From: Acidobacteriaceae bacterium TAA 166
GTDB taxonomy: Bacteria; Acidobacteriota; Terriglobia; Terriglobales; Acidobacteriaceae
Assembly: GCA_000421065.1 (NCBI GenBank)
Contig: ATWD01000002.1
Location: forward strand, 1-64,000
DNA length: 64,000 nucleotides
Direction of reading: 5' to 3'
This document shows positions 8,833-18,405 of this stretch, piece by piece (position 1 is the first letter of the stretch; every line of letters starts with the position of its first letter). Under the pieces are notes generated by a model. The model made no database searches and was not told the DNA's origin. It saw nothing but the letters and a program-made list of their open reading frames with translations. The position numbers were made by a program, and so were the translations under genes.

Positions 8833-9774
8833 ATGGCTTACTTAATGAATACCGAATTTCAGTCCGCGCTCGTCGCCTTTGGAGATCCATCACCTCTTCC
8901 CGCCCGTGGCGACTGGAGAGGTTTCAAGACCTTCAATGACACCTTCTACGAGGCTACCGCACCAGGCAAGACCGTTCCAGCCAGCATAACGAAACGTGAT
9001 TACTATCTGGACCGTGGAGACGGCAGTATTCTGTTGCGTTGGTACGTTCCGACAGAGCATAGAGTGGGCTCTTCGCCTGCCGTGTTGTATCTGCATGGTG
9101 GCGCTATGATCTCAGCCAATGTGGAGACCTACGACTGGATCGTGGGTAAGTATGTGGCGCAAACAGGGGTTCCATTTCTTTCTGTCGACTACCGCACAGC
9201 AGGAGAACGCAACGGTGATTCGCTTGTGCAGGATTGTTTCGCCGGTCTTCAGTGGCTGCTCGACCATGCGAAGGAGCTAGGTGTTGATCCCGCGCGAATC
9301 GCTGTGATGGGCGACAGTGCCGGCGGAACATTGTCAGCGGGCGTTGCCATTCTTGCACGAGATGCGGGCATACAGCTCGCTCGGCAAGTGCTCATCTATC
9401 CCGCTTTGAATGATCGCCCAGCGGTGTACAATCAGGAACTTCTGTCGCTTTCGCTCATTGCACCTGAACTTCTGGACACGATGTGGGATTTGTTACTCGG
9501 CCCTGGACATGAACATCGAGATGTATTGCCGGAGATTGCGCCAGCCAGGCTGATAAACAAGACGGATTTGGCCCCTGCTTACGTTGAGGCTTGCGAGTTA
9601 GACATCCTCTGTCTGGAGGCAGTTGAATACGCGACAAGCCTTTCCCAGGCAGGAGTACCGATTGAGCTTCACGTGCATCCGGGACTCGGACATGGATTCG
9701 ATCATCTGATCCCAGAGGCTCCTGCGACGTTGCGAGCACTCGAGGATCGCTACCGAGTAATTCGCGACCTCTGA
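8833..9774 (+). CDS. Alpha/beta hydrolase, hormone-sensitive lipase (steryl acetyl hydrolase) type
   Basis: 313 residues with the HSL-family oxyanion motif YLHGGAM, nucleophile motif GDSAGG, acid in ACELDILC and catalytic His in GLGHGF. No signal peptide, so likely a cytoplasmic carboxyl-esterase. A second in-frame Met lies four codons on. It follows a TetR relic on the opposite strand and is isolated from other intact genes. Substrate unknown. Confidence 0.9.
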   Translation: MAYLMNTEFQSALVAFGDPSPLPARGDWRGFKTFNDTFYEATAPGKTVPASITKRDYYLDRGDGSILLRWYVPTEHRVGSSPAVLYLHGGAMISANVETYDWIVGKYVAQTGVPFLSVDYRTAGERNGDSLVQDCFAGLQWLLDHAKELGVDPARIAVMGDSAGGTLSAGVAILARDAGIQLARQVLIYPALNDRPAVYNQELLSLSLIAPELLDTMWDLLLGPGHEHRDVLPEIAPARLINKTDLAPAYVEACELDILCLEAVEYATSLSQAGVPIELHVHPGLGHGFDHLIPEAPATLRALEDRYRVIRDL

Positions 9775-10175
9775 TTGGGGGTTACACAGAGGCTGGTATG
9801 ATCGCAGTCCCTGTGTGACCCAGTAGTATGGTATCGACTGCTCAGCCGAGATGATGGCGAAGTCATAGACACGCTTCGACTGGATTTGGACCAACAACTC
9901 CGGAGCTAAAGACATCCTCCCGCGAATGCCCAACCGACCACCTAAAGCGCACAATGGCTGGGTCCTATTCGCGCTGGTGCCTTCCTACAGAGAAGAGGGC
10001 GTGTCGCTGGACCGGGTATCCCGCAAACCGTTCCGCGGCAGGAGACTTTTACGAGGGCGGAGAGACTGGGTACATCGACTATCCCTTCGCCGGACCGGCT
10101 CAATAGTTTGAGAGCTATCAATGGCGTTCCGGTCCGTATTTAACAGATAATGAATACGTGCGAGGGACTGTAACG
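9775..10175. other. Gap with an orphan reading-frame end
   Basis: No full gene is seen. Plus-strand 10011-10106 reads a coding-looking tail, TGYPANRSAAGDFYEGGETG then YIDYPFAGPAQ and a stop, with no recognisable start; it may be the last 31 codons of a deleted gene. The minus strand near 9850-9930 also has a short coding-like stretch (APELLVQIQSKRVYDFA). Neither is identified. Confidence 0.35.
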
Positions 10176-10835
10176 ATGCCAAGTAGCGTTGGAAAGAAGA
10201 AGGGACGTGGGAGGGGAAGACCGGCAAATGATCACCTGCGCGGCGATATTGCCCTACTGCGGGCGGGGCAGACTGCGTTCGCCCGTCACGGATTTGAGGG
10301 AGCCAGTTTGCGTAAGATTGCGGCAGTTGCCGGAGTAGATCCTGGGCTTGCCTCCCACCATTTTGGCTCCAAGGAGGCGCTCTGGGAGGCCGTGATCGAC
10401 CGTCTTGCCGAATCGCTGAATCCGGCGATTGAAGAACTCATACAGCTCAGGCGCGATGTGCATGTCCCAATCAAGCAGCGCCTCGGCCAGGCTCTTCGCC
10501 AGCTAGTGTCTTTGAACTGCGACGAACCAGATCTCGGAATGTTCATTTCAAGAATCGGGGCGGAGAGCGGAGAAAAGCTTGACCTTTTGATCGAGCGGTT
10601 TTTGAGGCCCTACCATGACGCCTTCAAACCTCTTCTTGTGGAGGCCATGAAGAAAAAGGCAATCCCGAAGCAGCCTGTGGAGGTCATGTATTGCATGCTG
10701 ACGTATGCAGTCTCCATGACTGTTTCCTATCGGCATATTCTGGAAACTTTCGGGGAACCAGTCCGAGACACAGAAAAGCTCAAAGCAGCGATTACGGAGT
10801 GCATGTTCGCCACGTTTATCGGCGATACTCCCTAA
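10176..10835 (+). CDS. TetR-family regulator (CerR-like C-terminal domain)
   Basis: About 219 residues. Helix-turn-helix: HGFEGASLRKIAAVAGVDPG and HHFGSKEALWEAV. The ligand-binding half, with EPDLGMFISRIGAESGEK, resembles the group with the DUF1956/CerR-type C-terminal domain. The ATG at 10176 follows a GAGGGA site; a GTG at 10158 is the alternative. An inverted repeat at 10899-10915, just downstream, may belong to the next TetR gene. No effector is evident. Confidence 0.88.
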   Translation: MPSSVGKKKGRGRGRPANDHLRGDIALLRAGQTAFARHGFEGASLRKIAAVAGVDPGLASHHFGSKEALWEAVIDRLAESLNPAIEELIQLRRDVHVPIKQRLGQALRQLVSLNCDEPDLGMFISRIGAESGEKLDLLIERFLRPYHDAFKPLLVEAMKKKAIPKQPVEVMYCMLTYAVSMTVSYRHILETFGEPVRDTEKLKAAITECMFATFIGDTP

Positions 10836-10898
10836 ACTGCCCGCTGACGCATGCTGAGCGAGTCTCCGGAAGTTTCTGCATCCGAGTGCTGTGTTTCG

Positions 10899-10915
10899 CA
10901 TATATTCAATATATG
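10899..10915. promoter_or_regulatory. 17-bp perfect palindrome upstream of a truncated TetR gene
   Basis: CATATATTCAATATATG has perfect 8-bp arms around one base. It lies about 60 bp before the recognisable coding frame of the TetR fragment, the usual position of a TetR autoregulatory operator, within an AT-rich patch that could hold a promoter. Functional role is inferred. Confidence 0.45.
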
Positions 10916-11007
10916 TTTAATATGGAGCGCGGCGTGTTTTTCCATCGCGTGCCAAGCGAAACAGTGTCCCCTCGCGGTTTCGAAAGGCACCGGAGCAGCA
11001 AGACAGA

Positions 11008-11313
11008 TTGGTACAAACTCGCATCGAACTGCTTGAAGCGGCGCGCGACAGGTTTGCGCTTGATGGATTCGAGATGTCCCGGATAGAGGATATCGCCTAC
11101 GCTTTGCGCAAGACCCGCGGAGCTTTCTACGCTCACTTCATGGACAAGGAAGATATCTTCCTGGCTATTTTCGAAGATGATCTCGCGCACAAAAAGTGGA
11201 CACTTCAGGAACAAACAGGCATTCAGCTATCTGCGACGGGCGAAATCTGGATTAGCCCGCGACAACTATTTCGAACGCTAAAAGGGAAGCGCCGCTTGGC
11301 TAGCCCGCTGTTT
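11008..11313 (+). pseudogene. TetR-family regulator truncated by IS insertion
   Basis: The coding-looking frame includes APEQQDRLVQTRIELLEAAR, FEMSRIEDIAYALRKTRGAF and YAHFMDKEDIFLAIFEDD, a TetR DNA-binding domain and the first ligand-domain helix. The frame is open upstream to a TAA near 10920, but the only start codon in it is the TTG at 11008, so the true start may be lost. At 11314 the gene runs into the left end of an IS3-type element, and its C-terminal half is not found on the other side. Confidence 0.8.
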
Positions 11314-11328
11314 TGTACCAGTGAGGAG

Positions 11329-12225
11329 TTAGTGTAGCGCATTGACCTCTGAGATCAGATCGATGCAGGGTGTGGCAACATGGGGAGCCGGGAGCGAAGC
11401 GACTGGCTCCCCATGTTGCCAAGTGGTCGAAGTCATCCATGCCTCTGGTGCTGGAGGTCTGTAGCCGAGCGAAGAGTGCGGCCTGACGGTGTTGTAGTGG
11501 ATGCGCCAGCGCTCAGCCAGCACACGCAGTTCTTTCATCGAGTAGAAGAGTTCGCCGTTGAGGAACTCACCTCTGAGCTTGGAGTTGAAGCTTTCACAGT
11601 AGCCGTTCTCCCACGGAGATCCAGGTTCGATGTACAGTGTTTTTGCGCCGGTATCGGCAAGCCATTTGCGCAGGTCCTTGGCCACGAACTCGGGCCCGTT
11701 GTCTGATCGAAGATGCTCTGGCACTCCCTTCCACACCATGACGTCAGCCAGCGCTCCGATCACTTTGGCTGAGGACCAACGCCGTTCCGCACGGATCAGC
11801 AGGCACTCGCGCGTGGACTCGTCGATCAGGTTGAGGATGCGCACACTACGGCCGTCATGCGTTCGTGCGCTGACGAAGTCGTAGCTCCACACGTGGCCCG
11901 CATGCGTCGGTCTAAGCCGCACACACGATCCATCGTTGAGCCACAACCGTCCTCTTGGCTTCTGCCTCTTCGGTACCTTCAGCCCTTCACGACGCCAGAT
12001 GCGTTCGACCCGGTCCTTGCCCACCTTCCAGCCGGCACGCACCAGCAACGCCGTGATCCGGCGATACCCGTAACGTCCATACTGGCTGGCAAGAGCAACG
12101 ATGGCCTGAGTCAGACGATCTTCGTCTTCGCGCTGTGTCGGCCGGTAGCGCTGCGTGCCCCTGGGCTGCCCCAACAGAAGGCACGCATGCCGCTCACTCG
12201 CGCCACGCTCACAGGCATGGCTCAC
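11329..12225 (-). CDS. IS3-family transposase OrfB (DDE integrase)
   Basis: 297 residues with the retroviral-type DDE core: SYDFVSARTHDG (first Asp), LRSDNGPEF (second Asp) and EPGSPWENGYCESFNSKLR (Glu), plus the HTH_21-like N-terminal YGYRRITALLVRAGW. It ends with the IYNTVRPHSSLGY-type region (HYNTVRPHSSLGYRPPAPEA). In IS3 elements OrfB is normally made as an OrfA-OrfB fusion by programmed -1 frameshifting. The frame is intact, so the element may be active. Confidence 0.95.
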   Translation of the reverse strand: MSHACERGASERHACLLLGQPRGTQRYRPTQREDEDRLTQAIVALASQYGRYGYRRITALLVRAGWKVGKDRVERIWRREGLKVPKRQKPRGRLWLNDGSCVRLRPTHAGHVWSYDFVSARTHDGRSVRILNLIDESTRECLLIRAERRWSSAKVIGALADVMVWKGVPEHLRSDNGPEFVAKDLRKWLADTGAKTLYIEPGSPWENGYCESFNSKLRGEFLNGELFYSMKELRVLAERWRIHYNTVRPHSSLGYRPPAPEAWMTSTTWQHGEPVASLPAPHVATPCIDLISEVNALH

Positions 12226-12248
12226 CGCACTGCGCCGTCGCTCAGGGC

Positions 12249-12530
12249 TTAGAAGTTTCCCGAGGCGATGTCCTTCAGCACAAGGTTATCCAGACTCAGG
12301 TTCGCCACCAGACGCTTCAGCTTCCCGTTCTCCTGCTCAAGCTCCTTCAACCGTTTCGCCTGGTCGATCTGCAACCCGCCATACTCCCTGCGCCAGCGAA
12401 AATACGTCTGCTCCACGATCTCCGCTTCCTTGCATGCCTGCGACGTCGTCTTGCCGTTCGCTACCGCCACTTCGATCTGTCGCAGCAGGTTCACAACCTG
12501 CTCGGGTTGGTACCGCTTACCTCGGGACAT
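12249..12530 (-). CDS. IS3-family transposase OrfA
   Basis: 93 residues: a helix-turn-helix (QVVNLLRQIEVAVANGKTTS) followed by a YFRWRREYGGLQ motif and a leucine-zipper-like coiled coil (RLKELEQENGKLKRLVANLS), the standard layout of OrfA in the IS407 group. It binds the terminal repeats and provides the N-terminal part of the OrfAB transposase. It lies directly before OrfB on the minus strand. Confidence 0.95.
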   Translation of the reverse strand: MSRGKRYQPEQVVNLLRQIEVAVANGKTTSQACKEAEIVEQTYFRWRREYGGLQIDQAKRLKELEQENGKLKRLVANLSLDNLVLKDIASGNF

Positions 12531-12572
12531 CTTGCTCTCCTCATTCCAGTGTCTCTCTTAGTCACTGGTACA

Positions 12573-14016
12573 AAGCAAGTCGGGCAGACCATTGTGAACC
12601 CTACGCTCTCCGTGCGCTTCTATAGCGAGTTCCTCATTCAGAACTCCGTGAACGATCAGGGAATCATCGCGGTGGGACCCCGGCCTGCAAATGTTCCGAT
12701 CAGCACCTACCTGAACGACCCTAAACTCATCGCACCCGATCGCCAGGGCAAAGTCGGTATCAGCGTCGATAAGACTGTAGGCAGCCATTGGGTATTGCGT
12801 AGCTACGAACGCAGTTCTGTTGGCATCTCGACCTACAACTCGCGTGTGGCGCAGTCGCTCTCCGCGAAAGACAATCGTACCATCACCCTCAACGACTCGA
12901 CCTCAGAGCAGAATATCCAGACGCACTACTGGATCAATGAAGCTGTCGGTCGTCTGCGGACTGGTCCGATCGGGCACACGCTTCTGGGGGGCTTCGAACT
13001 TGATCGCGAGATTAATCCAAACTACGCAAAGGCAAGACCTGCAGCACTCGGAGCAGTTACGCTTGATCTCTACAACCCAAACTATGCGGCATTACCGCCG
13101 CGTGTCCTCGGCATGGACCTTTCTAACAACGCTGATGGAGCGTATGGCGGGTTCTACCTGCAGGATCAGATCTAGCTGCTGAAGAATCTGAAGCTCACCC
13201 TGGGAACGCGGTATGACATCGCCAAGACGATCACCGACACATATTTCAGTGCCCGAGGCGCGTTTGTTCCGCACGTGTCCGGTCGCAACACGGCGTGGTC
13301 GCCTCGCACCGGCCTCGTGTACCAGCCGATTGAGCGCATCTCGCTGTACGCGACCTATGCGAAGTCATTTCGGCCGCAGATTGGTACGACGTTCGACAGC
13401 AGTCCGTACCAGCCCACGCGCGGCGAATTGATGGAAACGGGGATTCGCTTCACAAATCCATCACAGCGGTATGTCTCTACGGTCTCTGCATTTCAGATCA
13501 AGCAGACGAATGTCCTAACGGCGGATCCCGTGCATTCCGGCTACTCCATCGCAGTGGGAGAACAGCGGAGCAAGGGCATCGAATCAAACAACACGTTCCA
13601 ACTCACTCGTGACTGGAATATCATCGCTGGCTATGCGTACGACACCCCGCAGGTCACGCGGGATAACACCATTCCCGTTGGGAATATTCTTGCGGGCGCC
13701 CCGCGGCACACCGGAAACTTCTGGACACACTACACCCTGTCAAATGGCGGCTTGAAAGGTCTTGGAGTGGGTGTCGGCGTCTTCGGTTCCGCTCGTCGTT
13801 TCGGTGACACAAACAATACCTATCTCACCCCAGGTTACGCGCGTGGACACGAACCTGTCTTATTCACGCGCGCTGTGCGATGCAAGCCGTCTCAACGTTA
13901 ACTTCAACGTGCAGAACGTTGGAGATCGCCGTTATTTCGAAGGTGGCAGCACCCGGGTGCGTATCGCTCCCGGGGCGCCGCGTACCTTTATCGGTTCGAT
14001 TACCTGGACTCGTTAG
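12573..14016 (+). pseudogene. TonB-dependent siderophore receptor, C-terminal two thirds, broken
   Basis: The barrel of a TonB-dependent siderophore receptor is readable from NPTLSVRFYSEF just inside the IS boundary to the terminal SITWTR. A TAG at 13173 replaces what is likely Gln (FYLQDQ-stop-LLKNLKLTLGTRYD), and a frameshift near 13843 separates YLTPGYAR from VDTNLSYSRALCDASRLNVN. The plug domain and signal peptide are absent, cut off by the IS. Conserved receptor segments SLYATYAKSFRPQ, GIESN and NVGDRRYF identify the family. It cannot make a working receptor. Confidence 0.9.
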
Positions 14017-14040
14017 CCCATGTTGAAAGGAAATGATTGA

Positions 14041-15069
14041 ATGGTTCGTTCTTTGTTGAAGTGCTTTGTCGTTTGCGGCATATCGTGTATTGCGTTTGCG
14101 CAGACCGCTATCCCTGTATATAAGCCGACTCCGGTTTCGGTCCCGGATGGCGCATCGTACCTCACGCGCGATGGGGAGATTCAGATCGTGGGCAATGACG
14201 GATGGGAGGACATGATGATGAAGTTCGATCAGCTGTTCCTCGAAACACATCCGGGTTTCGAGCGAAAATTTCATCCCGTGATGAAGGGGAGTTCGGTTGC
14301 CATACCCGCGTTGCAGAGCGGCGTTTCGGCGATGGCGCCTATGGCTCGTGCGATGTGGGAGGACGATCGCTTCGCGTTCAACCGCCTGCATGGTTATGAC
14401 CCCGTCGACATTCACATCGGCTATGCCGCGTTTGGTCCGCGCGAAGGACGCAAGAGCCCTCCGGGTATCTATGTGAATGCGAAAAACCCGATTGCCGGGC
14501 TGACGATTGAGCAGGTGCGTCAGATCTTTACGGAAGGTGCGAAAGGCGGCTCGATCACTCGGTGGTCGCAGCTGGGGGTGAAGGGACCTTGGGCGAAACG
14601 CGCTATTCATATCTATGGCTTGGACGAGGGCAGCGGCGGCACGCTCTCGTTTCGGTCGCAGTTCTTAGAGGATCAGTCCCTTGTCCGCACGTATGAGGCT
14701 CTGCCGAAGCCTGCAGACATTGGCGATGCGATTGCGGAAGATCCCTATGGCATTGCATTGATGGGATTCTTCGATGCTTCGAAATTGCCTGCAGTGCGTC
14801 CGCTGCCGGCCGCGATCGCTGCGGACACACCGTTTTTATTGCCAACATATGAGAATGTTGCGTCTGAGCACGTTGCCTTCCCTGCCTACCTGCATGTGTA
14901 CATCGATCGCGAGCCCGGCAAGCCTGTCGATCCGTTCGTCAAGGAATACATTCGCATGTTGCTTTCGGAGAAGGGGCAAGCGATCATCGCGTCGCAGAAA
15001 GATACGGATGAGGGTTATGTGCCACTGAGTCCGGAGAAGATCGGCGCAGGGTTGCAAAAGCTCGACTGA
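14041..15069 (+). CDS. PstS-like periplasmic substrate-binding protein
   Basis: 342 residues with a signal peptide (LLKCFVVCGISCIAFAQ). The body has phosphate-binding-protein features: GSSVAIPALQSGVSAMAPMA, GLTIEQVRQIFTEGAKGG, WSQLG and YGLDEGSGGTLSFRSQF, the last resembling the SGT ligand loop of PstS. No PstCAB permease genes are near, so it may act alone, possibly as a phosphate or oxyanion binder, as in orphan PstS-like proteins found next to TonB receptors. A GAAAGGAAA site precedes the ATG. It starts 24 bp after the receptor relic and was probably co-transcribed with it. Confidence 0.85.
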   Translation: MVRSLLKCFVVCGISCIAFAQTAIPVYKPTPVSVPDGASYLTRDGEIQIVGNDGWEDMMMKFDQLFLETHPGFERKFHPVMKGSSVAIPALQSGVSAMAPMARAMWEDDRFAFNRLHGYDPVDIHIGYAAFGPREGRKSPPGIYVNAKNPIAGLTIEQVRQIFTEGAKGGSITRWSQLGVKGPWAKRAIHIYGLDEGSGGTLSFRSQFLEDQSLVRTYEALPKPADIGDAIAEDPYGIALMGFFDASKLPAVRPLPAAIAADTPFLLPTYENVASEHVAFPAYLHVYIDREPGKPVDPFVKEYIRMLLSEKGQAIIASQKDTDEGYVPLSPEKIGAGLQKLD

Positions 15070-15219
15070 CAGTTTGGTGGCGAGAAGCTGTTGATTGTCA
15101 AAATGCGACCCGACCGCAGGATGATCGAATGATGATAGCAGGCCGACTAGGGTGTTCGGAGGACGGCAATGACATGCATTAGCGCGAAAATTCGCGCTCG
15201 GCGAAGCTCTTCTAGCCGA

Positions 15220-15960
15220 TTAAGCACCATCGAGCAGCTTTAACAGGTCACGTATTCGGCGGCGACTTACATCAAGTTGAACATTTCCCTTCAAATGCAC
15301 TAATCCGTTTCCACCCGCGAACGGTTGAACCGATTCAATTGAGTTCACATTGGCGAGTGCACTCCGTGAAACTCGATAAAACTGACGAGGATCAACTCGC
15401 AATTCCAGTTCGTTCAACGGAGGGTCCAGCCAGTATTCTTTACCTGCGGTTGTCACCAGCCGTGTAAGGCCATCCTTCGATTCGAAATATGCCACTTCGG
15501 TATTTGGAATCACGAGATACCGTCCGCCACTTCGCACAAGAAAACGCGTAAGCCTCTGTTCTGATTCCTGCAAGAGCCGGTCAAGGGCAGGGTTTGCCAT
15601 CTGTGGCAAGCGGGGCGGAAACTTCTCGAGAGATTTATTGAGCCGCACACGGCTTACCGGCTTTAATAGATAGTCGAGCGCAGCAAGCTCGAATGCATCC
15701 ACCGCGTGTTGTTCGTATGCCGTACAGAAGATAATGGCGGGCCTAGGGCTGGGAAGGCACGCAGCGACATCGAGACCGGTGCCTTCAGGCATCTGGATAT
15801 CGAGAAGAAGCAGATCGGGTCTGGTAGACTCCACCAGTTCCATCGTCTGCGCTCCTGATTCTGCTTCTGCCACAATCTCGAAGTCGGGATAGAACGCGAG
15901 AAGTTGCCTTAGGCGTTGCCGCGCTGGAAGCTCGTCATCGGCGATCAGAACGCGAGTCAT
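15220..15960 (-). CDS. LytTR-family response regulator
   Basis: 246 residues. Residues 1-120 are a receiver: acidic pair IADDE, phosphoacceptor Asp54 in LLLLDIQMPEG, and LKPVSR with the conserved Lys. Residues about 140-240 are a LytTR DNA-binding domain (YLVIPNTEVAYFESKDGLTR, FYRVSRSALANVNSIE). It overlaps the upstream sensor kinase gene by an ATGA junction, so the pair is one operon. LytTR regulators bind direct repeats; the target genes are not evident here. Confidence 0.95.
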   Translation of the reverse strand: MTRVLIADDELPARQRLRQLLAFYPDFEIVAEAESGAQTMELVESTRPDLLLLDIQMPEGTGLDVAACLPSPRPAIIFCTAYEQHAVDAFELAALDYLLKPVSRVRLNKSLEKFPPRLPQMANPALDRLLQESEQRLTRFLVRSGGRYLVIPNTEVAYFESKDGLTRLVTTAGKEYWLDPPLNELELRVDPRQFYRVSRSALANVNSIESVQPFAGGNGLVHLKGNVQLDVSRRRIRDLLKLLDGA

Positions 15961-17729
15961 GCCAGGTCCGTCCTGGGGAATTCAAGGGTCACAACGGTGT
16001 TCTCTGCGAACCTATCCCAGCTTAATAATCTCTGTTCGCCATAATACCTCCTGAGACGATGTTGGACATTCATCAGTCCATGACCTGCATGAGAACTTTC
16101 TAGGGTAAAGCCCTCTGCAAATCCAGGCCCATTATCCGTCACTTCGATGCGCACCGTTTGTTCCGTCAGCGCAACGGAGAGCCGCAGTTTTCCAACGGTG
16201 CTTTTCTGGGAAACCCCATGCTTGATCGCGTTCTCGATAAGGGGCTGAATCATCATTGCAGGGATTTTGATGTCGCGCGTCTGCGGATCGATCATGATTT
16301 CGACTTCCAATCGGTTGCGGAAGCGCGCCCGTTCGACTGCGAGATAAGACTCGAGGAACTCCACCTCCTCGCGAACGAGTGCCCATTCATTTTGGGAGCG
16401 GTGAAGCGTGTAACGGAAGACTTCAGCGAGCTGTGCCAATGTCTCATCAGCAAACTCCGGTTCGGTTCGAATCCAGCCCGCAACGGCATTCAGCGCGTTG
16501 AAGAGGAAATGAGGATCAATCTGTGCGCGTAGGGCGCGCAATTCTGCTTTTGTCGCGAGCGTGGCAAGCTCCTGCTCTCGATGGATTCGGTCTTGCTGCT
16601 CCGTACGGAGACGGACGTTCTGAAGAACAACACTTAGGGAAGTCGTCAACGATGTAAGCAGGCGGCGGTCTGCGCTCAGGAATGGAAGCTGATTCGCCCT
16701 CGCAGATAACCGGACAAATCCGCATGCTCCAACCGACGTTATCAATTCATCGTCTGCCGCGACAGGAGAACCCTGAAACTCTACCTGTGCCGCAGTCCGG
16801 AAGAGTTCGGAGAGTTGTTGTGTCGCAACTTCGCGGAGTTGGACTTCATTATTGCTGGCCTGCACAGCTTGCATGAACAGCCGCTCGGCTTCCGCAGGCG
16901 AGTATTTGCGGTCGAGCGCGTAGTCCACTAGTGCCCCCATATGGGCGTACAGGAACGGTGCAACTAGCCAAAATGGGATGAGAGCTAGAATTCCGACCCA
17001 CGCTTGCGTCCAATCATTTCCGAACGAGCTATGAAACGGAGGAGCAAGAAGAAGCACGCTAGCGATGAGCATTGCCCCAAGAGCGAAGAAAGTGCCGCCC
17101 CGCATAAATGTGTCGAAGAATGCGAGACGCTCGGTGTAGTACAGCTGGATAGAGAAAAACAACAGAACAAAATAGTCAGGCGCAAGATCGAAAAATGGAT
17201 TGTCACTGACCGCAGCCATCACCGCCGAAGACAGCAAAGCCGAAAATACAAGAACATTCCATGTCCATTGGTGGTCCGCGGGACGATGCCGAAGCTGAGT
17301 GAAGAGAAGAATCAAGGCGAGGATTGAGGCGAAGCCAAGAAGAAGTTGAGGCGAAGCATTGAATGAGGTCTTCCAATGTGTCAATGTCGCCAGGTCCGAG
17401 AGTAGTACAAGCGCATAGAGTGACCAGCGGACACTCCTCCATGCAAGGGGAACTCTCTCACTGAACTCTCGTTCCAAAACCAGATGAAACATGATGGCAG
17501 GCAATAGGCTGACAAGAACAGAACGCGCTACTATCACCGCCGCGTAATCGATAAAGAAAACTGTACTCGTAAGATTCGCGATGAACAACACCGCACAGAG
17601 AACTGTAAATGTGCGAAAGACGATACTGCCTTTGCGTTTCTGTCTCCAGTAGGACAGCGCCAGGACAGTAAAAGCGGGGGCGCCAAAAGCAAACACGACC
17701 AGCGTCACGAATTGAAGAAGAAGCGCCAT
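15957..17729 (-). CDS. LytS-type membrane sensor histidine kinase
   Basis: 590 residues. The first 260 hold about seven to eight hydrophobic helices forming a membrane sensor without a recognised extracellular domain; a cytosolic linker follows, then the LytS-type kinase domain with phosphoacceptor motif ALRAQIDPHFLFNALNAV, the N-box IQPLIENAIKHGV and the G-box VTDNGPGFAEG. It phosphorylates the response regulator encoded immediately downstream. It starts 6 bp after the stop of the small gene at 17736, which is likely in the same operon. Confidence 0.95.
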   Translation of the reverse strand: MALLLQFVTLVVFAFGAPAFTVLALSYWRQKRKGSIVFRTFTVLCAVLFIANLTSTVFFIDYAAVIVARSVLVSLLPAIMFHLVLEREFSERVPLAWRSVRWSLYALVLLSDLATLTHWKTSFNASPQLLLGFASILALILLFTQLRHRPADHQWTWNVLVFSALLSSAVMAAVSDNPFFDLAPDYFVLLFFSIQLYYTERLAFFDTFMRGGTFFALGAMLIASVLLLAPPFHSSFGNDWTQAWVGILALIPFWLVAPFLYAHMGALVDYALDRKYSPAEAERLFMQAVQASNNEVQLREVATQQLSELFRTAAQVEFQGSPVAADDELITSVGACGFVRLSARANQLPFLSADRRLLTSLTTSLSVVLQNVRLRTEQQDRIHREQELATLATKAELRALRAQIDPHFLFNALNAVAGWIRTEPEFADETLAQLAEVFRYTLHRSQNEWALVREEVEFLESYLAVERARFRNRLEVEIMIDPQTRDIKIPAMMIQPLIENAIKHGVSQKSTVGKLRLSVALTEQTVRIEVTDNGPGFAEGFTLESSHAGHGLMNVQHRLRRYYGEQRLLSWDRFAENTVVTLEFPRTDLA

Positions 17730-17735
17730 CCTTGT

Positions 17736-18218
17736 CTACGGAATCTCCTTTACAGACTTGCGGGTTAACTCACTTAGAGCTTGCAGTAGATCGTGATAGC
17801 CGTCTTTTTGTACGAAGAGCAAGAGCGCGGTATGTGCGCCGTCCGCGCCTGTAAATTCGAGACCGATCAGGTGTTCCTTGTCGCCCTGAAGCATTCCAAA
17901 AAGCGGTACTGGCCGCGAACTCCCACTGCGCGAAACCAGTTCAGAGATCCGCCTGTACGCCGCCTCCCCACTGTACAAGGACGTTACAGAACGAGATTCG
18001 ATGGAGATCTTCTTGCGCCCTGCAAAGTTGATTTCGATTAAAGGCCCATCGATCTTCAGACTGGTGTTCCAGTCAAAGGGGTTGACCTTCACCTCGATCG
18101 TGCCGGTCTGATACCGGATCTTGTTCCAGGATTTGCTTGTTCCAAGGCAGGATGGCACAAGGATAAGAGCCAGGGTGACCACCATCGCAACACGTTTCCC
18201 TTGGCGGCTGATCCTCAT
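17736..18218 (-). CDS. Small exported protein of unknown function
   Basis: About 160 residues from the ATG at 18218, which has a GAGAG site upstream; a longer start at 18257 is possible. The N-terminus (VAMVVTLALILVPSC) is a signal peptide and the Cys could be a lipobox. The rest is predicted mostly beta (TIEVKVNPFDWNTSLKIDG, RKKISIESRSVTSLYSGE). No family recognised. It lies 6 bp upstream of the histidine kinase gene on the same strand and so may feed a signal to it or simply share its promoter. Confidence 0.7.
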   Translation of the reverse strand: MRISRQGKRVAMVVTLALILVPSCLGTSKSWNKIRYQTGTIEVKVNPFDWNTSLKIDGPLIEINFAGRKKISIESRSVTSLYSGEAAYRRISELVSRSGSSRPVPLFGMLQGDKEHLIGLEFTGADGAHTALLLFVQKDGYHDLLQALSELTRKSVKEIP

Positions 18219-18405
18219 AGGCACTCTCAGGATAGTAGCCACCTGAATAATGGCCAATCACTTTGCCTTGAGTGGTCGATAACCGCCGATGAACGGCTTT
18301 CGATAGAGGACCCGTCGTCAGTGCCCGCCACTGGTTGGGAAAAATCAACCGTTCACAGGAAATCACTCGACTCATCGATAAGTCGCTTCATACCATAACA
18401 GTTAG

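Larger units (their letters stand above)
11314..12572 (-). mobile_element. IS3-family insertion sequence (IS407-like group), about 1,259 bp
   Basis: Ends TGTACCAGTGA (11314-11324) and TCACTGGTACA (12562-12572) are 11-bp perfect terminal inverted repeats. Two minus-strand genes, orfA and orfB, fill it. The flanking tetranucleotides (GTTT left, AAGC right) differ, so no target duplication is seen although this group normally makes 4 bp. Left of it is a truncated TetR gene, right of it a receptor lacking its N-terminus: consistent with a deletion or recombination next to the element after insertion. Confidence 0.9.

Noticed and set aside
8603..8845. Plus-strand small gene before the 8833 hydrolase
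   Set aside because: It is the complement of a TetR N-terminal relic and has no ribosome site.
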